Positions 34,011 to 44,654 of a stretch of 64,000 bases of DNA are shown here, in pieces (within the stretch, counting starts at the first letter, position 1; every line of letters begins with the position of its first letter). The stretch lies in NCBI GenBank assembly GCA_007258455.2, contig VDFB02373365.1, forward strand, positions 225,398,194-225,462,193, read 5' to 3'. Made by a program: the position numbers and the translations under genes. Source of the DNA: Sequoia sempervirens (Eukaryota; Streptophyta; Pinopsida; Cupressales; Cupressaceae). The notes under the pieces are model-generated. The model had not been told where the DNA came from. It saw only the letters and a program-made list of their open reading frames with translations, and ran no database searches.

Positions 34011-35194
34011 TAATGCAGGAGCATCCAGGGCAAAGAGCAATCTTGAATCACCAAATTATGTGATTGTTTGTTCGAATAAGGGCTAATCATGTTTCATCGA
34101 GGGGACTTTGACATATCGGTGGAACGACCCTTCAAGTCTGAGTGATATACCAATGGTGTTGGTGGAGGTTGTAGATGGGCTCATGGGCATGAAGTTTTCT
34201 CATTGGCAAATGATATTCTATGTCTTATAGATGGTCTAATAACACGTGAAATTGGCATTATGTTCTATCAGTTGGAGTGAGCATCATCAGTAGGAATCTA
34301 TCCTGGGTCTCTCTAATGGACTGATGTCTCTCACTGGTGTTCCTTAGGGGTGTCGGTGATACCTTCTATGTTGTTTCTCTAAAGATCCAATGGATTTTCA
34401 CATAACATAAATTGATTGTCAGGACTTCCTTGTATCAGCTTAGTGAGTTCCCAATGATACGATAAGGAGCAGGATGACCATAGTGGGATTGACTAGGAGT
34501 AATTTGATGATGGGTATGGCCAGGTGGTGAATAATGATAGGTAATTCACATATTGTTGTGAATTTTGAATGGTGATGAGGATAGCATCAGCAAGAAACTA
34601 GAGCATCAACAAAAGATAATTTGTGGTCTCTTTGATGGGGTGATAAAGTGATATCAGTGTAACATGGTGGTTTTGGTGGGAGATGAACTAGATTCTGAGC
34701 AATAGAATGATGGTGACATGGATGTATGGAGATATTCAATGGCAGTGGATGGCAAGTATGGTCGTGACATGTGGCAGAAAACTATTTGATGTATTCCACA
34801 TCATTGTTGTGAAATACATTCCCATTAGTTGACTCGGTAAGGCTGTTGATTATGATGTAACCACTTAGAGATCTCTAGAGCTTATTGGGCGATAATGGAT
34901 ACTATGACACGAGGATTAAGGCTGACCTAAAGAGTTTGAATGAGATATAACAAGGATGGAGTGCCTGTGTAGAGAGAGTCTTTAGGAGGAAGGAAGTGTA
35001 GAAGAACATACAATGAAGAACAAAGTGTGAGTTTAGATCTGCAATCTATAGATGCATGTAAGAAGCCCATAATATGGCATGTAGTTTGTAATACCCTCCA
35101 GTAATAAAAGGAAATATTTATTCTCTTCTTGCATCTAGGCATTCTTTCTCTGTGAGTGTGTAGAGATTTTGTAATTAAGGGGAGTACCCTTTAT
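34011..35194 (+). repeat. 3' LTR of gypsy-2
   Basis: It starts TAATGCAGGAGCATCC (TG decayed to TA) after a CCCCAGGTGTC tract and breaks at CCCTTTAT, two bases short of the usual CA end. The next LTR copy is joined there. Confidence 0.85.
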
Positions 35195-36237
35195 ACTGAT
35201 GGTGTTGGAAGAGGTTGTAGATAGGTTATCTCAATTGCAAGATGATATTCTCTGTCTTACCGATGGTCTGATAACATGTGAGATTGGCATTATGTTCTAT
35301 CGATGGGAGTGAGCATCGTTGGCAGGACTCTATCCTAGATCTCTCCAATGGACTGATGTCTCTCATCGATGTGCCTTGGGGGTGTCAATGAGAGCTTCCA
35401 TGTTGTTTCTCTGATGATCTGATGGATTCGCACAAAATGTAAATTGATCATCAGGACTTCCTTGTATTAGCTAGAGATGTAGTGAGGTCCTAGTGATATA
35501 GTGATGACTAGGAGGATGACCATGGTGGGACCGACTGGGAGGAATTCGATGATAGGTATGACCAGGTGGAAAATAATGATAGGTAATTCACATCCTTGTA
35601 GCGAATTATGAATGGTGATGAGTATAACATTGGCAAGAAATGGGAGCATTGGAAAAAGATGATTTGTGGTCTCTTTGATGGGGCGATAAGGTGATATCAG
35701 TGTAACATGGTGGTTTCGGTGGGAGATGAACTAGAGTCTAAGTGATATTCTCATGGTGATGGATGCATAGAGATAGTCAATAGTGGTGGATGGTGAGTAC
35801 AGTCGCGACACATGGTAGAACAATATTCTATGTATTCCACATCATTGTTGTGAAATACATTCCTATTGGTTGACTTGGTAAGGATACTGATTATGATGTA
35901 ACCACTTGGAGATCTCTAGAGTTGATTGGGCGATAATGGATACTATGACACGAGGAGTAAGGATGACCTAAAGAGTTTGAATGAGATATAACAAGGATGG
36001 AATGCCTATGTAGAGAGAGTCTTTGGGAGGAAGGAAGTGTAGAAGAACATACAACGAAGAACAAAGTGTGAGTTCAGATCTGCAATCTGTAGATGCATGT
36101 AAGAAGCCCATAAGATTGCATGTAGTTTGTAATCCCCTCCAGTAATAAAAGGAAATATTTTTTCTCTTCTTGCATCCAGTTGTTCTTTCTCTGTGAGTGT
36201 GTAGAGATTTTGTAGTTAAGGGGAGTACCCTTTATCA
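35195..36237 (+). repeat. Additional partial LTR of gypsy-2 joined in tandem
   Basis: It repeats the LTR from roughly base 135 to the end (ATGGTGTTGG near its start; CCCTTTATCA at the end). No internal region separates it from the preceding LTR. The outer target duplication lies after this copy, so it is part of the element. Confidence 0.85.
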
Positions 36238-36242
36238 TCATG

Positions 36243-36790
36243 TGTGTGTGAGCATGATCTTTCCACATGGGTAACCACCTTGCCTCTTACACATATCATA
36301 GTCCTCACACATATGTGAGCACACCCACTCTCACACCCCATGCACAATTTTCATTTGATCTCTCCCCCCTTGTAACACTTGTTACAAAGATACACCATCA
36401 ATCCATGCACTCACTCTCATCAAATATTATCCCTTCATCAAATTTCCATACCAACCCTCCATTACCTTTGTCAAAAATATATAAATAGCATGGCGTTCCT
36501 TCATTGATATACATAACATCATTATATTAATTTCATGTTGGTCTCTTGAGAATAAATCATACCCTTATGCTATTATTATGCTCATTTATTGAGTAGTTCA
36601 CATTACTCCATAGAAAAAAAACACCTATCTTAATGAAAAAATCAAGTGAAGCATTAGATGCAAGTTATTTTCTATTCCAATTAGATGATTAAGGAAAATA
36701 AGCTATAAGGTTTCATTTATTTCAATTTGAATCCTTGTTTATGCTTTTTTTTCTCTTTTTTTCATAAGGAAATACAAAAATAGTTGACGT
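36243..36790. repeat. Promoter-like repeat, copy 2
   Basis: Same orientation and order as 15722-16290: TGTGTGAGCATGATCTTTCC, CACACATATGTGAGCAC, CCATGCACTCACTCTC, a TATAAATAG box (about 36480), ending in a T-rich tract and AAGGAAATA. Confidence 0.65.
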
Positions 36791-36863
36791 CTTTAGCTAT
36801 CTTATCCCCATAATTTTTGGTACTTGTAGCCACCTTTCTAAAATGCATATTACCATTTTTATG

Positions 36864-37045
36864 TAGATATCTCCTTATGTGTAAAGGATATAATACCTAC
36901 CTAAATCAATACCTACTAAAATAATCTTATCCCAAGTGCACATCAATTAAAATATAGATATCTCCTTATGTGTAAAGGATATAACACCTACCTAAATCAA
37001 TACCTACTAAAATCATCTTATCCCAAGTGCACATCAATTAAAATA
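36864..37045. repeat. 91-bp unit, two tandem copies
   Basis: Units 36864-36954 and 36955-37045 both begin TAGATATCTCCTTATGTGTA and end CATCAATTAAAAT. They differ at about two positions, so the duplication is recent. Confidence 0.95.
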
Positions 37046-37704
37046 AAGTAATTAAATAAATGCAATAAAATAAATATGTAATACCAAGGAGCCCCCAAAC
37101 TATTTCTTAGAACACTAATATTGTTTTATGTCATTGATTTTATAAAGAAAATACTTTGACTAAAATTCAACACTTTCTTTAGAAATACAAATCTAGTTTA
37201 CTTTTTTATCATATTCTAAGAATATTTTTATATCAAGTGCATGGATAATTATTCTATCTTGCTCTGCATTGGTCATTTTCTATGTGACCTTTATATTTTT
37301 TTTATTAATATCAAGTCATTACTTTTACAATAACAAATCTGTAGCAAATTGTTTAAATATTAAGCAATCTCTCTAGCAAACCCACTTCCACTTCTCTATT
37401 GTACTTTTTCCCCTTCCAATAATTACAAAGCTAAGAATATGAAATTGCCACATTTTTAAAAATTTCTCCTGATATTTATTGTTCAAATGATAAACCTAAA
37501 CATTAAAAAACCTCTAAAAATTCACATCTACATCACCATCATACATTTTCTTTCAAATAAATACAAAATCGAAAAGATAAAATTACAATCATAATTTTGT
37601 ACATAATTGAAATGGTGAACTTAATATATAAAGTTAAACATATTATTTCTTACTTTACATGATATACATATAATGCACAAATTTTTTTAAAAGAAATTTT
37701 TTTC

Positions 37705-38072
37705 AAGGTGTGCGCCCTTGGTCTCCTTTTGTTGTGTAGTGCAGCGCTTGGGTTTGTGACATGGCTTCACCAACTCTTGTGGATTTATTAACTTTGGTGG
37801 TTTTACCAGGAATTAATAGTTTGATCTTTTGGTGCAACAACAACCGTCTATGCAACAATTGGTATCAGATCCTGGGTCATGGGTTTGAACACCTCGCTTG
37901 CACTAGGGGGATTGTTGTAAGGTGTGGACCCTTGGTCTCCTTGTGTTGTACAGTGCATCACTTGGGTTCATGACATGGTTTAATTACCTCCCATGGATTC
38001 ATTAACTCTTGTGGTTGTATTGGGAATTAATAGGTCGATCTTTTTGTGCAACGACAACTGTCTATGCAACAA
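37705..38072. repeat. 214-bp unit in tandem, second copy shorter
   Basis: Units start at 37705 and 37919 with AAGGTGTG..CCCTTGGTCTCC. Both include GTGCAAC.ACAAC.GTCTATGCAAC. The first continues into a segment with TGGTATCAGATCC and GGGTTTGAACACC that the second lacks at its end. Confidence 0.8.
37851..37918 (+). other. tRNA-like / possible SINE fragment
   Basis: GGGTTTGAACACC resembles a pol III B box (GGTTCGANTCC), and GGTATCAG lies upstream. It is followed by CGCTTGCACTAGGGGGATTGTTGT. No complete tRNA fold and no convincing A box, so a SINE relic is only a possibility. Confidence 0.3.
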
Positions 38073-39050
38073 AAAATGTAGTCCTTTCATAAATGACCCT
38101 TTAGATTAAGGTTATCATGAGCTCCAGATATAAAGACATGAGAAATGATCAAGATAAAATAGGAAAGCCCTTTGGATGCCATAAAAAAGGATAGAGACAA
38201 AGATAAAAGGTATATCTTGAGGGTCCACCACCCATTTTAAGGATACAAATGACTAATGAACTATTAATACATTGTAATAGAACACTGTCTATGTTCAATT
38301 TATGTCCACATATTGTAACTATAATATTCTATGGTCAATTCAAAATTTCTAGATAATGGTACACATTTTTATTTTACTTATATTGAAATAATTATGTGTA
38401 ATAAAATTGTTAAGTTAATCAGTTATGATATTTCATTAGTACCTCATTTTTTTCAATAATACCTCAATTTTATTATTATAATTAATAAGTGGTAAATTAT
38501 TATGATATTTGATCAAATATATTTTTATTATTTAAAAAGTGTGATAAGTTTATATTGAGAGAAATAAGTGGTAAAGTAGTAGGCAAGTTGTAAAATATAA
38601 ATAATATTTAAAAATTAGTTTGTCATGTTATTTTATTAATATTTTAGGTTTGACTTATTAAAAAGTGATTAAGTATGGTATTTGAAAAATTTAAAACATT
38701 TTTTTCTATATATCATTTGAAATTGAAATTATTTATCATATTATTTTAATAATATGTGAGTTGTAAACTTTCATTAATCAATCAAAAATTATAATAAAAT
38801 AATTCAATATCAAAATAATGACAAGTTGATGTATAATTTAGAAAAAAATGTCTTATATAACTTCAAGGTTTTATATTATTGTATTAATATTTGAATATGA
38901 CCATAACAAACCTATTATTTAAAAAGTACATGTTTATTGTGATATAATTCTTCTTAAATATTCAATAAGTTTTAAAAGTTGATTTTCCACTTTATGTCTA
39001 CAATATGTAGAATTCACTATTAAAAGGTGATAAATTGATGTAATGTTTAA

Positions 39051-39066
39051 AAAAGGCATGTACTAA
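39051..39066. repeat. LINE target-site duplication, left copy
   Basis: AAAAGGCATGTACTAA. The right copy at 54518-54533 reads the same with one A/G difference. T-rich/A-rich cleavage context fits an L1 endonuclease. Confidence 0.85.
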
Positions 39067-39291
39067 GTTGGAAAAGGGAGAAGAGGATCTTTGCAAGTGG
39101 TTTGGGACCAAAGTGACCTATGTCAAGCCTTGTGTGTATGGGTGGAGGAGGCTCGACTCTCCTCCACGCAGGTGTTTGTTTTTGGGGTACAGTTCCTAGT
39201 GGTTCGACCTTGTTGTGTTTTAACACTATGTGAAAATATTAATACTTTTCCCTCACTCATGTGAGGTTGGTCAGGTGCTCGTTGTTATTAA

Positions 39292-39660
39292 TGTTGGTGT
39301 AATTAATTATTTAATGACACTTACATAAGTTTACTTAGGACATAATATTATTTCTAGAATTCTTAGTTGGCTTTTCTAGAACTTATCTTATCTAGCTAAT
39401 GCATCATTTCCTAGGTGATTAGTTTTTTAGTTGTCTCATGTCATAGGATTATGACATTTCTAAACATCTTGTTCATTACTAATTTTCAACCTTTCCTATA
39501 TAAGGAAGGTGATTGTACTCATTTGTAATAACTTCATACCTCATCATTTGATACGTCTTAATATCAAGCAAGCTCATTATCTTGCATACTCTCTTGTAGA
39601 AGTTTTTCATTATTTTTACAAGTGGTCTTGGGTGTTGAGCTAATATCTTCAGCTCTTACA
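39292..39660 (+). mobile_element. Solo copia LTR in the LINE 5' region
   Basis: 369 bp, TGTTGGTGTAATTAATTA start, CTCTTACA end, perfect duplication ATTAA (39287-39291 and 39661-39665). It has a CTATATAAGG box. Its first ~25 bases match the LTR of the small copia element at 25719, so it is a related family. It arose by LTR-LTR recombination or loss of the interior. Confidence 0.93.
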
Positions 39661-39668
39661 ATTAATGG

Positions 39669-41719
39669 ATGGGGATATGGATCCCCCCCAATAGCATCCC
39701 TAAAAATAAAATTATAGGATCAAATGGCAATGTGCAACCCAGGTCATTCAGGGATATCGTTATTGGCAAGAAGGTGGTCTTTCTGGCTAGAGCCAAATTC
39801 ATTGCGGAGGTGGGAAGTGGTGGTGAAGATGGGGGATGCAGAAGAGGTAAGTGCTCCCCTAAGACCCCTAAAATGGAAATCATGTCTCTGAATTCCAAAT
39901 TAAATAAAGCACTTTGTGGGGAAAATGATAAGCTTACTAATTTTGGAATTTTTTTAGCCACCATGGACATTAATAAGATTTGAGCAAGGAAATATATGGA
40001 CACATGGTTGGCTGATGTTTGGGGTAAGAAATTGGGAATTCATTTTTATTACTGCGAGATGATTCAAAAAGGACTATATGTTACTTTTCTCAAAAACCAT
40101 GAAATACAAAGTCATGTAATCAACAAAAAATTTTGGAGCATTGGAAAATGTCATCAAGGCACTGGCTTGGTCACCATCGGCCCAAAACAAAGAAATCTTG
40201 GTTCTTCTAAGCCCTAGATGGGTGGAAGTCAGAAACATGCGACCAAGGGTTTGTAATTTCATCCCCTTCTATTGGTACCCTATGGATGGGTGCTCAAAAT
40301 AGATAACACTAAATCTGCTTTAACCCATACAAATGCAAGAGCATTTGTCTCTATCCTCCTAGGGGTTGACATACCTGACATATTGCTACTTAAATTAGAC
40401 AATGGTAACACTGAATGCACCCTAGAGGTGCTTGGTGGCTTAAATGTGTGCTACCTTTGTTAGAAGGAGGGGCATGTGAGAATAAATTTCCCTCTAATAA
40501 TAAGGAAAAATGCTAGTTTAAAGCCACCTATGGGTGAAAATGTCATTCACCACAACCTAGTTGATTCAATGGGTAGAAACATTGATGTACAAAGAGCTAA
40601 GGGATCATATGGCAAAGAGATAACTCAAGATGACACTGGTAGTTTGAATAAAAAGCATGCCCTAATTGAAAATTCTAGAAAAAATAAAGGGGTTGTAGAA
40701 GTCCTAAGTGAGGATCTAGATGATTGCATGGAGAATGTCGAAATTATAAATGGAAACCCTGGGAAAAGAAAAAGTTTGTCAAAACCATAAATGAAAACAT
40801 GGAGAAAAATAGTGAGACTATCAAATTGGAATCCTTAATAGGAGGTGAGTTCTTTGAAGCTTCCTCTCAGAGCTTGGATAATAATGCTAAAGGTGACTAT
40901 GAAAGTATGGAAACTAATGGCTTCAAAAATGGTCTGGAAGCTACAGAACTAGAGTGAAAATTTGATAAGTAAACCAAAATGCTACCAATGAAGGAGATGA
41001 ATTTTGGGAGGATAGAAATATCAACCCCTCATAAGGAATAAACATTCTAGAAAAATGACAACAATTCAATATAAAAAATTAAACAGTATGGAGGGCCCTC
41101 CTATGGAAGCTAAATGCATCAATATAACCATGCTAGTAAGGGGGAAAAAGAGAATGCACAACAATTAGCATTGGAAAAAATAAAAAGAAACATTAAGGAA
41201 AAAGGAATGCCAAATGATAGTGAACCCAAGAATCAAACTAATTTTTTGAAAAAATTTAAGCTCTACAAGGCTGGAAGGGATAAGGTTGAGGAAATGGAAA
41301 GCAAAGAGAGGTCAAATATATTCAAAGAAATAGTATCTACAATTGAAACCAAAATACAACCTACCCCTACCCAATAGGGTACTACCGATGGACTGGTTGC
41401 AGGCCAATCTGTTGAGGTGGAAGGGAAGGAAGAAGGGTTTAACCTCATTTTCCCCTGTAATAAATGCATTGATGATACCTTGGTGGGTATGGGTGTGAGG
41501 GATGCCGGTTCCAAGGTGGAGGATGATAGGGAAGGGAAAATATTTTCAAAAGATACCTCACCCTTAACCATGGTGGCCCAAGAAAAAGAAGTTGAAGGCA
41601 ATAGTTCTCATGCTTTCCTACTAGGCTCAAACAATCTAGACCCTCAAGGGGACTTTGATCCCTCAAGGGATGTGGCTCCTAAGGGAGTCACTAAGGGGGT
41701 GGGCTCTAAAAATGAGTAG
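39669..41719 (+). pseudogene. LINE ORF1 (DUF4283-like with zinc knuckle)
   Basis: Open pieces 39669-39983, 39996-40217, 40272-40463 and onward, separated by stops. The DUF4283-like RNA-binding part includes FRDIVIGKK, ARKYMDTWLADVWG, KGLYVTFLKN and KKFWSIGK. A zinc-knuckle remnant with CYLC and KEGHVRINFP lies near 40448-40490; the last Cys has become Pro. A long polar tail follows. The start is uncertain because the solo LTR lies immediately upstream; the true ATG may lie 5' of it. Role: nucleic-acid chaperone of the LINE particle. Confidence 0.75.
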
Positions 41720-42755
41720 CCCCTAGACCTAGGGGCAGGCCAAGGAAAGAAAAGGAATCCATAATCCCAACAAGGAAAGGAAACCTAAAAGTTTTGTCTA
41801 ACCAAAAGAGGAAGAAAAAAAGTGCAATCATCCTAAGCTCTATGGCCAAGAGGATGGAGGTAGAACCAAAGGTTCCCTTTTGAGAACTTCAGACCCAAAA
41901 AGGAATCTTCCCACCCCTTTGAATCTAATGATGGGTTTAACTACATTTCATGGAATGTAAGGGGATTGGAATCCCCTGGTAGGAAACATGTAGTAAGAAG
42001 GTTACTCAACCAATGCGGAAAAAAGAATGTGGTTCTTTTTCAAGAACTTAACTCAACAAGGTTCTCACTTGAAACCAATCCCAACTTCATCTTGAGAGAA
42101 GCCTCATAGTTTTCCACCCAGAAAGAGAAAGGTAAAGGGGGGCTGCCATCCTCATCTCAAAGGAATGGAGCTAGTATGTCTCTAGCTTTAGGACCTCCCC
42201 CTACAATAGGACATCCTAGATCACTCTAAAAAAGGATGACTCATTTAGTATTTGATCTATTTATGCACCAAATGATTATGATGAAAGAATCAAATTATGG
42301 AAATGGATGTGTGACCTGAAAAATCTACCATGGATATTAGGAGGGGACTTCAACCATATCAAAAATCAAGAAGATGAACATGGGGGGATAGATATAGAAT
42401 GGAAGGGAAATGAGAAGTACTTCTGGAAAAAATGAAGTCTAAGTTGCAGTTGATTCATCCCATAGAAGGGAAAAAAAATACTTTCCCTACATCTGGAATG
42501 CATGGTGCAATTCTCAAAAAGGTAATAGAAGGGTTTACTACTACCTAGATAGGTTCTACCTAAATAAAGATAATTTTATCACATACTCCCTCAAGTATGG
42601 ATATAAAATTGAAGTGCACCCATATACACTCTCTAATCATCACCTTATAAAGGTAAGAATAATCCTAGAAAAGGGCATGCGAATGAAAGGAAAAAGGGGG
42701 GGTTCCTCCTTAACACAAAGTTGCTTCAAGATAGAGATTGTGTGGATGTTGTGAT

Positions 42756-44278
42756 TGTTGAAAGGCACAAGACAACTAAGAGGGGGGTGAATAAGTTGTC
42801 ACCAAACTGAAACACAAATCCCAAAAATTTATTAACTTCATATCCACTTTATTCTGTTATTAAGTATGAACATGAAATGTAAATAACAGAAAGGAATATT
42901 AGCACAAGAGACACTAGACTTATGTGGAAAACCCAATAAGGGAAAAACCATAGTGAGGATTAACTCACAATATAAAGTAATTCCAAAACTGATTACAAAG
43001 AGGCTCACTACCCAAGAAGGACTCACTGTCTAGATACAAGGATGATTACCTATAGATAGGACTCAATATCCAATAGGGAGGCTCACTACCTACAAATACA
43101 AAAGATAACAGAAAAATCCACCACAACAGATTACACACATCCACATCCTTGATCAAAATATTGTAGACACCATAAGCTCACTACTTTTAGGAATCTAACA
43201 CAATCAAGTAATGCTTCCTCAATTCACTTTCACACACTCTTGCTTCTCACACTTGTGTCATTCATGATACTTCAATCCATAACATCTCAACTTTTATTTA
43301 TACCATCTTCAACCTTAGAAACTTTCTCCAAGGTCAGCTACGCATTCTTCATTTTACAAATTCAAATTAGGTCAACAACTCAACATTCCTGCAGTGGAAG
43401 AGAATGAGATTGGACCAAACCGACACTTAACCAAGACCCAAACCAATGTCTTAGATCAATCACATGCTTCCTCAATTGATGCATATCCTTCGTATGATGT
43501 GTAGACACCAGGTCAGCCAAACCTAATGAAAACAAAAATGAACTTTGAAGTACATGCTTCTACAACAAGAAGATAACATGCAAAACACATAAAACACTTC
43601 GCCAAACATTGGAACACATCTCAAATTCCTTTAGATTTTCCCACAACAAATGCAACAAATTCCATACAAAGAACACCTTCCATCAGTCCATCTGGACTGC
43701 ACAAACACACACAACAATATTGAAACTCATCTTCAAGAGTACCAAACCATGAAAACCTTCAACAAAACATAGATAACATCATTACAAGCCTTCATCCAAA
43801 TCCACAAGACAAAAAAAAAGCTAGCAGAGGACCATGGAGCAAAAAAATTTCTCCCAATCCATAGACAAACAGCTCTGTCAAACTAGTTCACACACTGGTG
43901 AACACAACTTTCACTCTTCATCAAACTAGAAGCCAAAAACCAGAATATATCACCAAAAAATGTCCATAAACAATACTTTAGATCTGGACAACCATAGGAT
44001 CAACATAGAAGAAATGCAAAGCACATATCGGGGCACATTTTGAACACACACACAACTCTGTCTTCACTATTTCTCAAAAGCACTTGATAACTCATAATAT
44101 AAGCACACCTGCAACACCATAAAGAGAGCTCCATGTACTCACAACATCTCAATAGTATCTCAACTATACATGCACAACCTGCAATCACTTAATTCCTTTC
44201 TCTGCAACAACCTGTACTGTGTTGACATCAATCACAAAATTAATGCCAACACCACCATACTCATTCATATTTGTAACA
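42756..44278 (-). repeat. 3' LTR of the minus-strand copia
   Basis: Plus-strand ends TGTTGAAAGGCAC...TTTGTAACA. It shares AACTAAGAGGGGGGTGAAT and GTGGAAAACCCAATAGGG-type blocks with the U-element LTRs. Confidence 0.92.
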
Positions 44279-44291
44279 ATCTCCCCCTTTG
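44279..44291 (-). other. Polypurine tract of the minus-strand copia
   Basis: Minus-strand CAAAGGGGGAGAT next to the LTR, preceded by ATCAATGA. It is identical in form to the U copy 2 tract. Confidence 0.88.
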
Positions 44292-44654
44292 TCATTGATG
44301 AAAACACATGATGTGAAAAACATCAAAGAAAACATCCATTCCATTTCTACACTCTCATTTATTTTTTAGAATATACAACCTACACAACTTTTCCTGCACT
44401 CTCTTTTCCTTGTAATATTCTCCCTTCCTTTTTCTTTCTCTATTTTTCACATGACTCTCTCTCCCCCTTTGACATCAAAGGAAAAGAGCAAAAAGGTTTG
44501 AATAATTCTTCAGCCATATGTAGCTCTGATCACTCCCCCTTAGTAGTACACCCATTTGATATTGCAAAAATGATACTTCCTACTCTACCTGAGGAGTAGA
44601 CCTCAATCATCAATCTAGACAAATGAATAATTTGTAGATCCACTAGACTGATGC

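Larger units (their letters stand above)
16721..36237 (+). mobile_element. Gypsy-2, chromovirus with nested insertions
   Basis: The 5' LTR starts TGGTGCAGGAGC at 16721. The last LTR copy ends TTTATCA at 36237. The flanking 5-bp duplication is TCACG (16716-16720) against TCATG (36238-36242), one C-to-T change. The interior holds gag, protease, reverse transcriptase and RNase H (to 21187), then integrase and chromodomain (from 32641). The gap is the minus-strand U element. An extra, partial LTR copy follows the 3' LTR. Confidence 0.92.
36791..39050. other. AT-rich intergenic DNA with tandem duplications
   Basis: No coding family is seen. It contains a 91-bp tandem duplication and a 214-bp tandem duplication (listed separately). 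From 38100 on it is simple AT-rich sequence up to the LINE target duplication. Confidence 0.5.

Noticed and set aside
37080..37700. Possible host gene in the AT-rich gap
   Set aside because: No open frame longer than a few dozen codons, no splice-consistent exons and no protein family recognised.
37851..37918. A genuine tRNA gene
   Set aside because: Only a B-box-like motif is present; no cloverleaf could be drawn by eye.
43140..44280. CACA-rich stretches as a microsatellite or CRISPR-like array
   Set aside because: They are part of the copia LTR, repeated in the sister LTR; there are no regular spacers.
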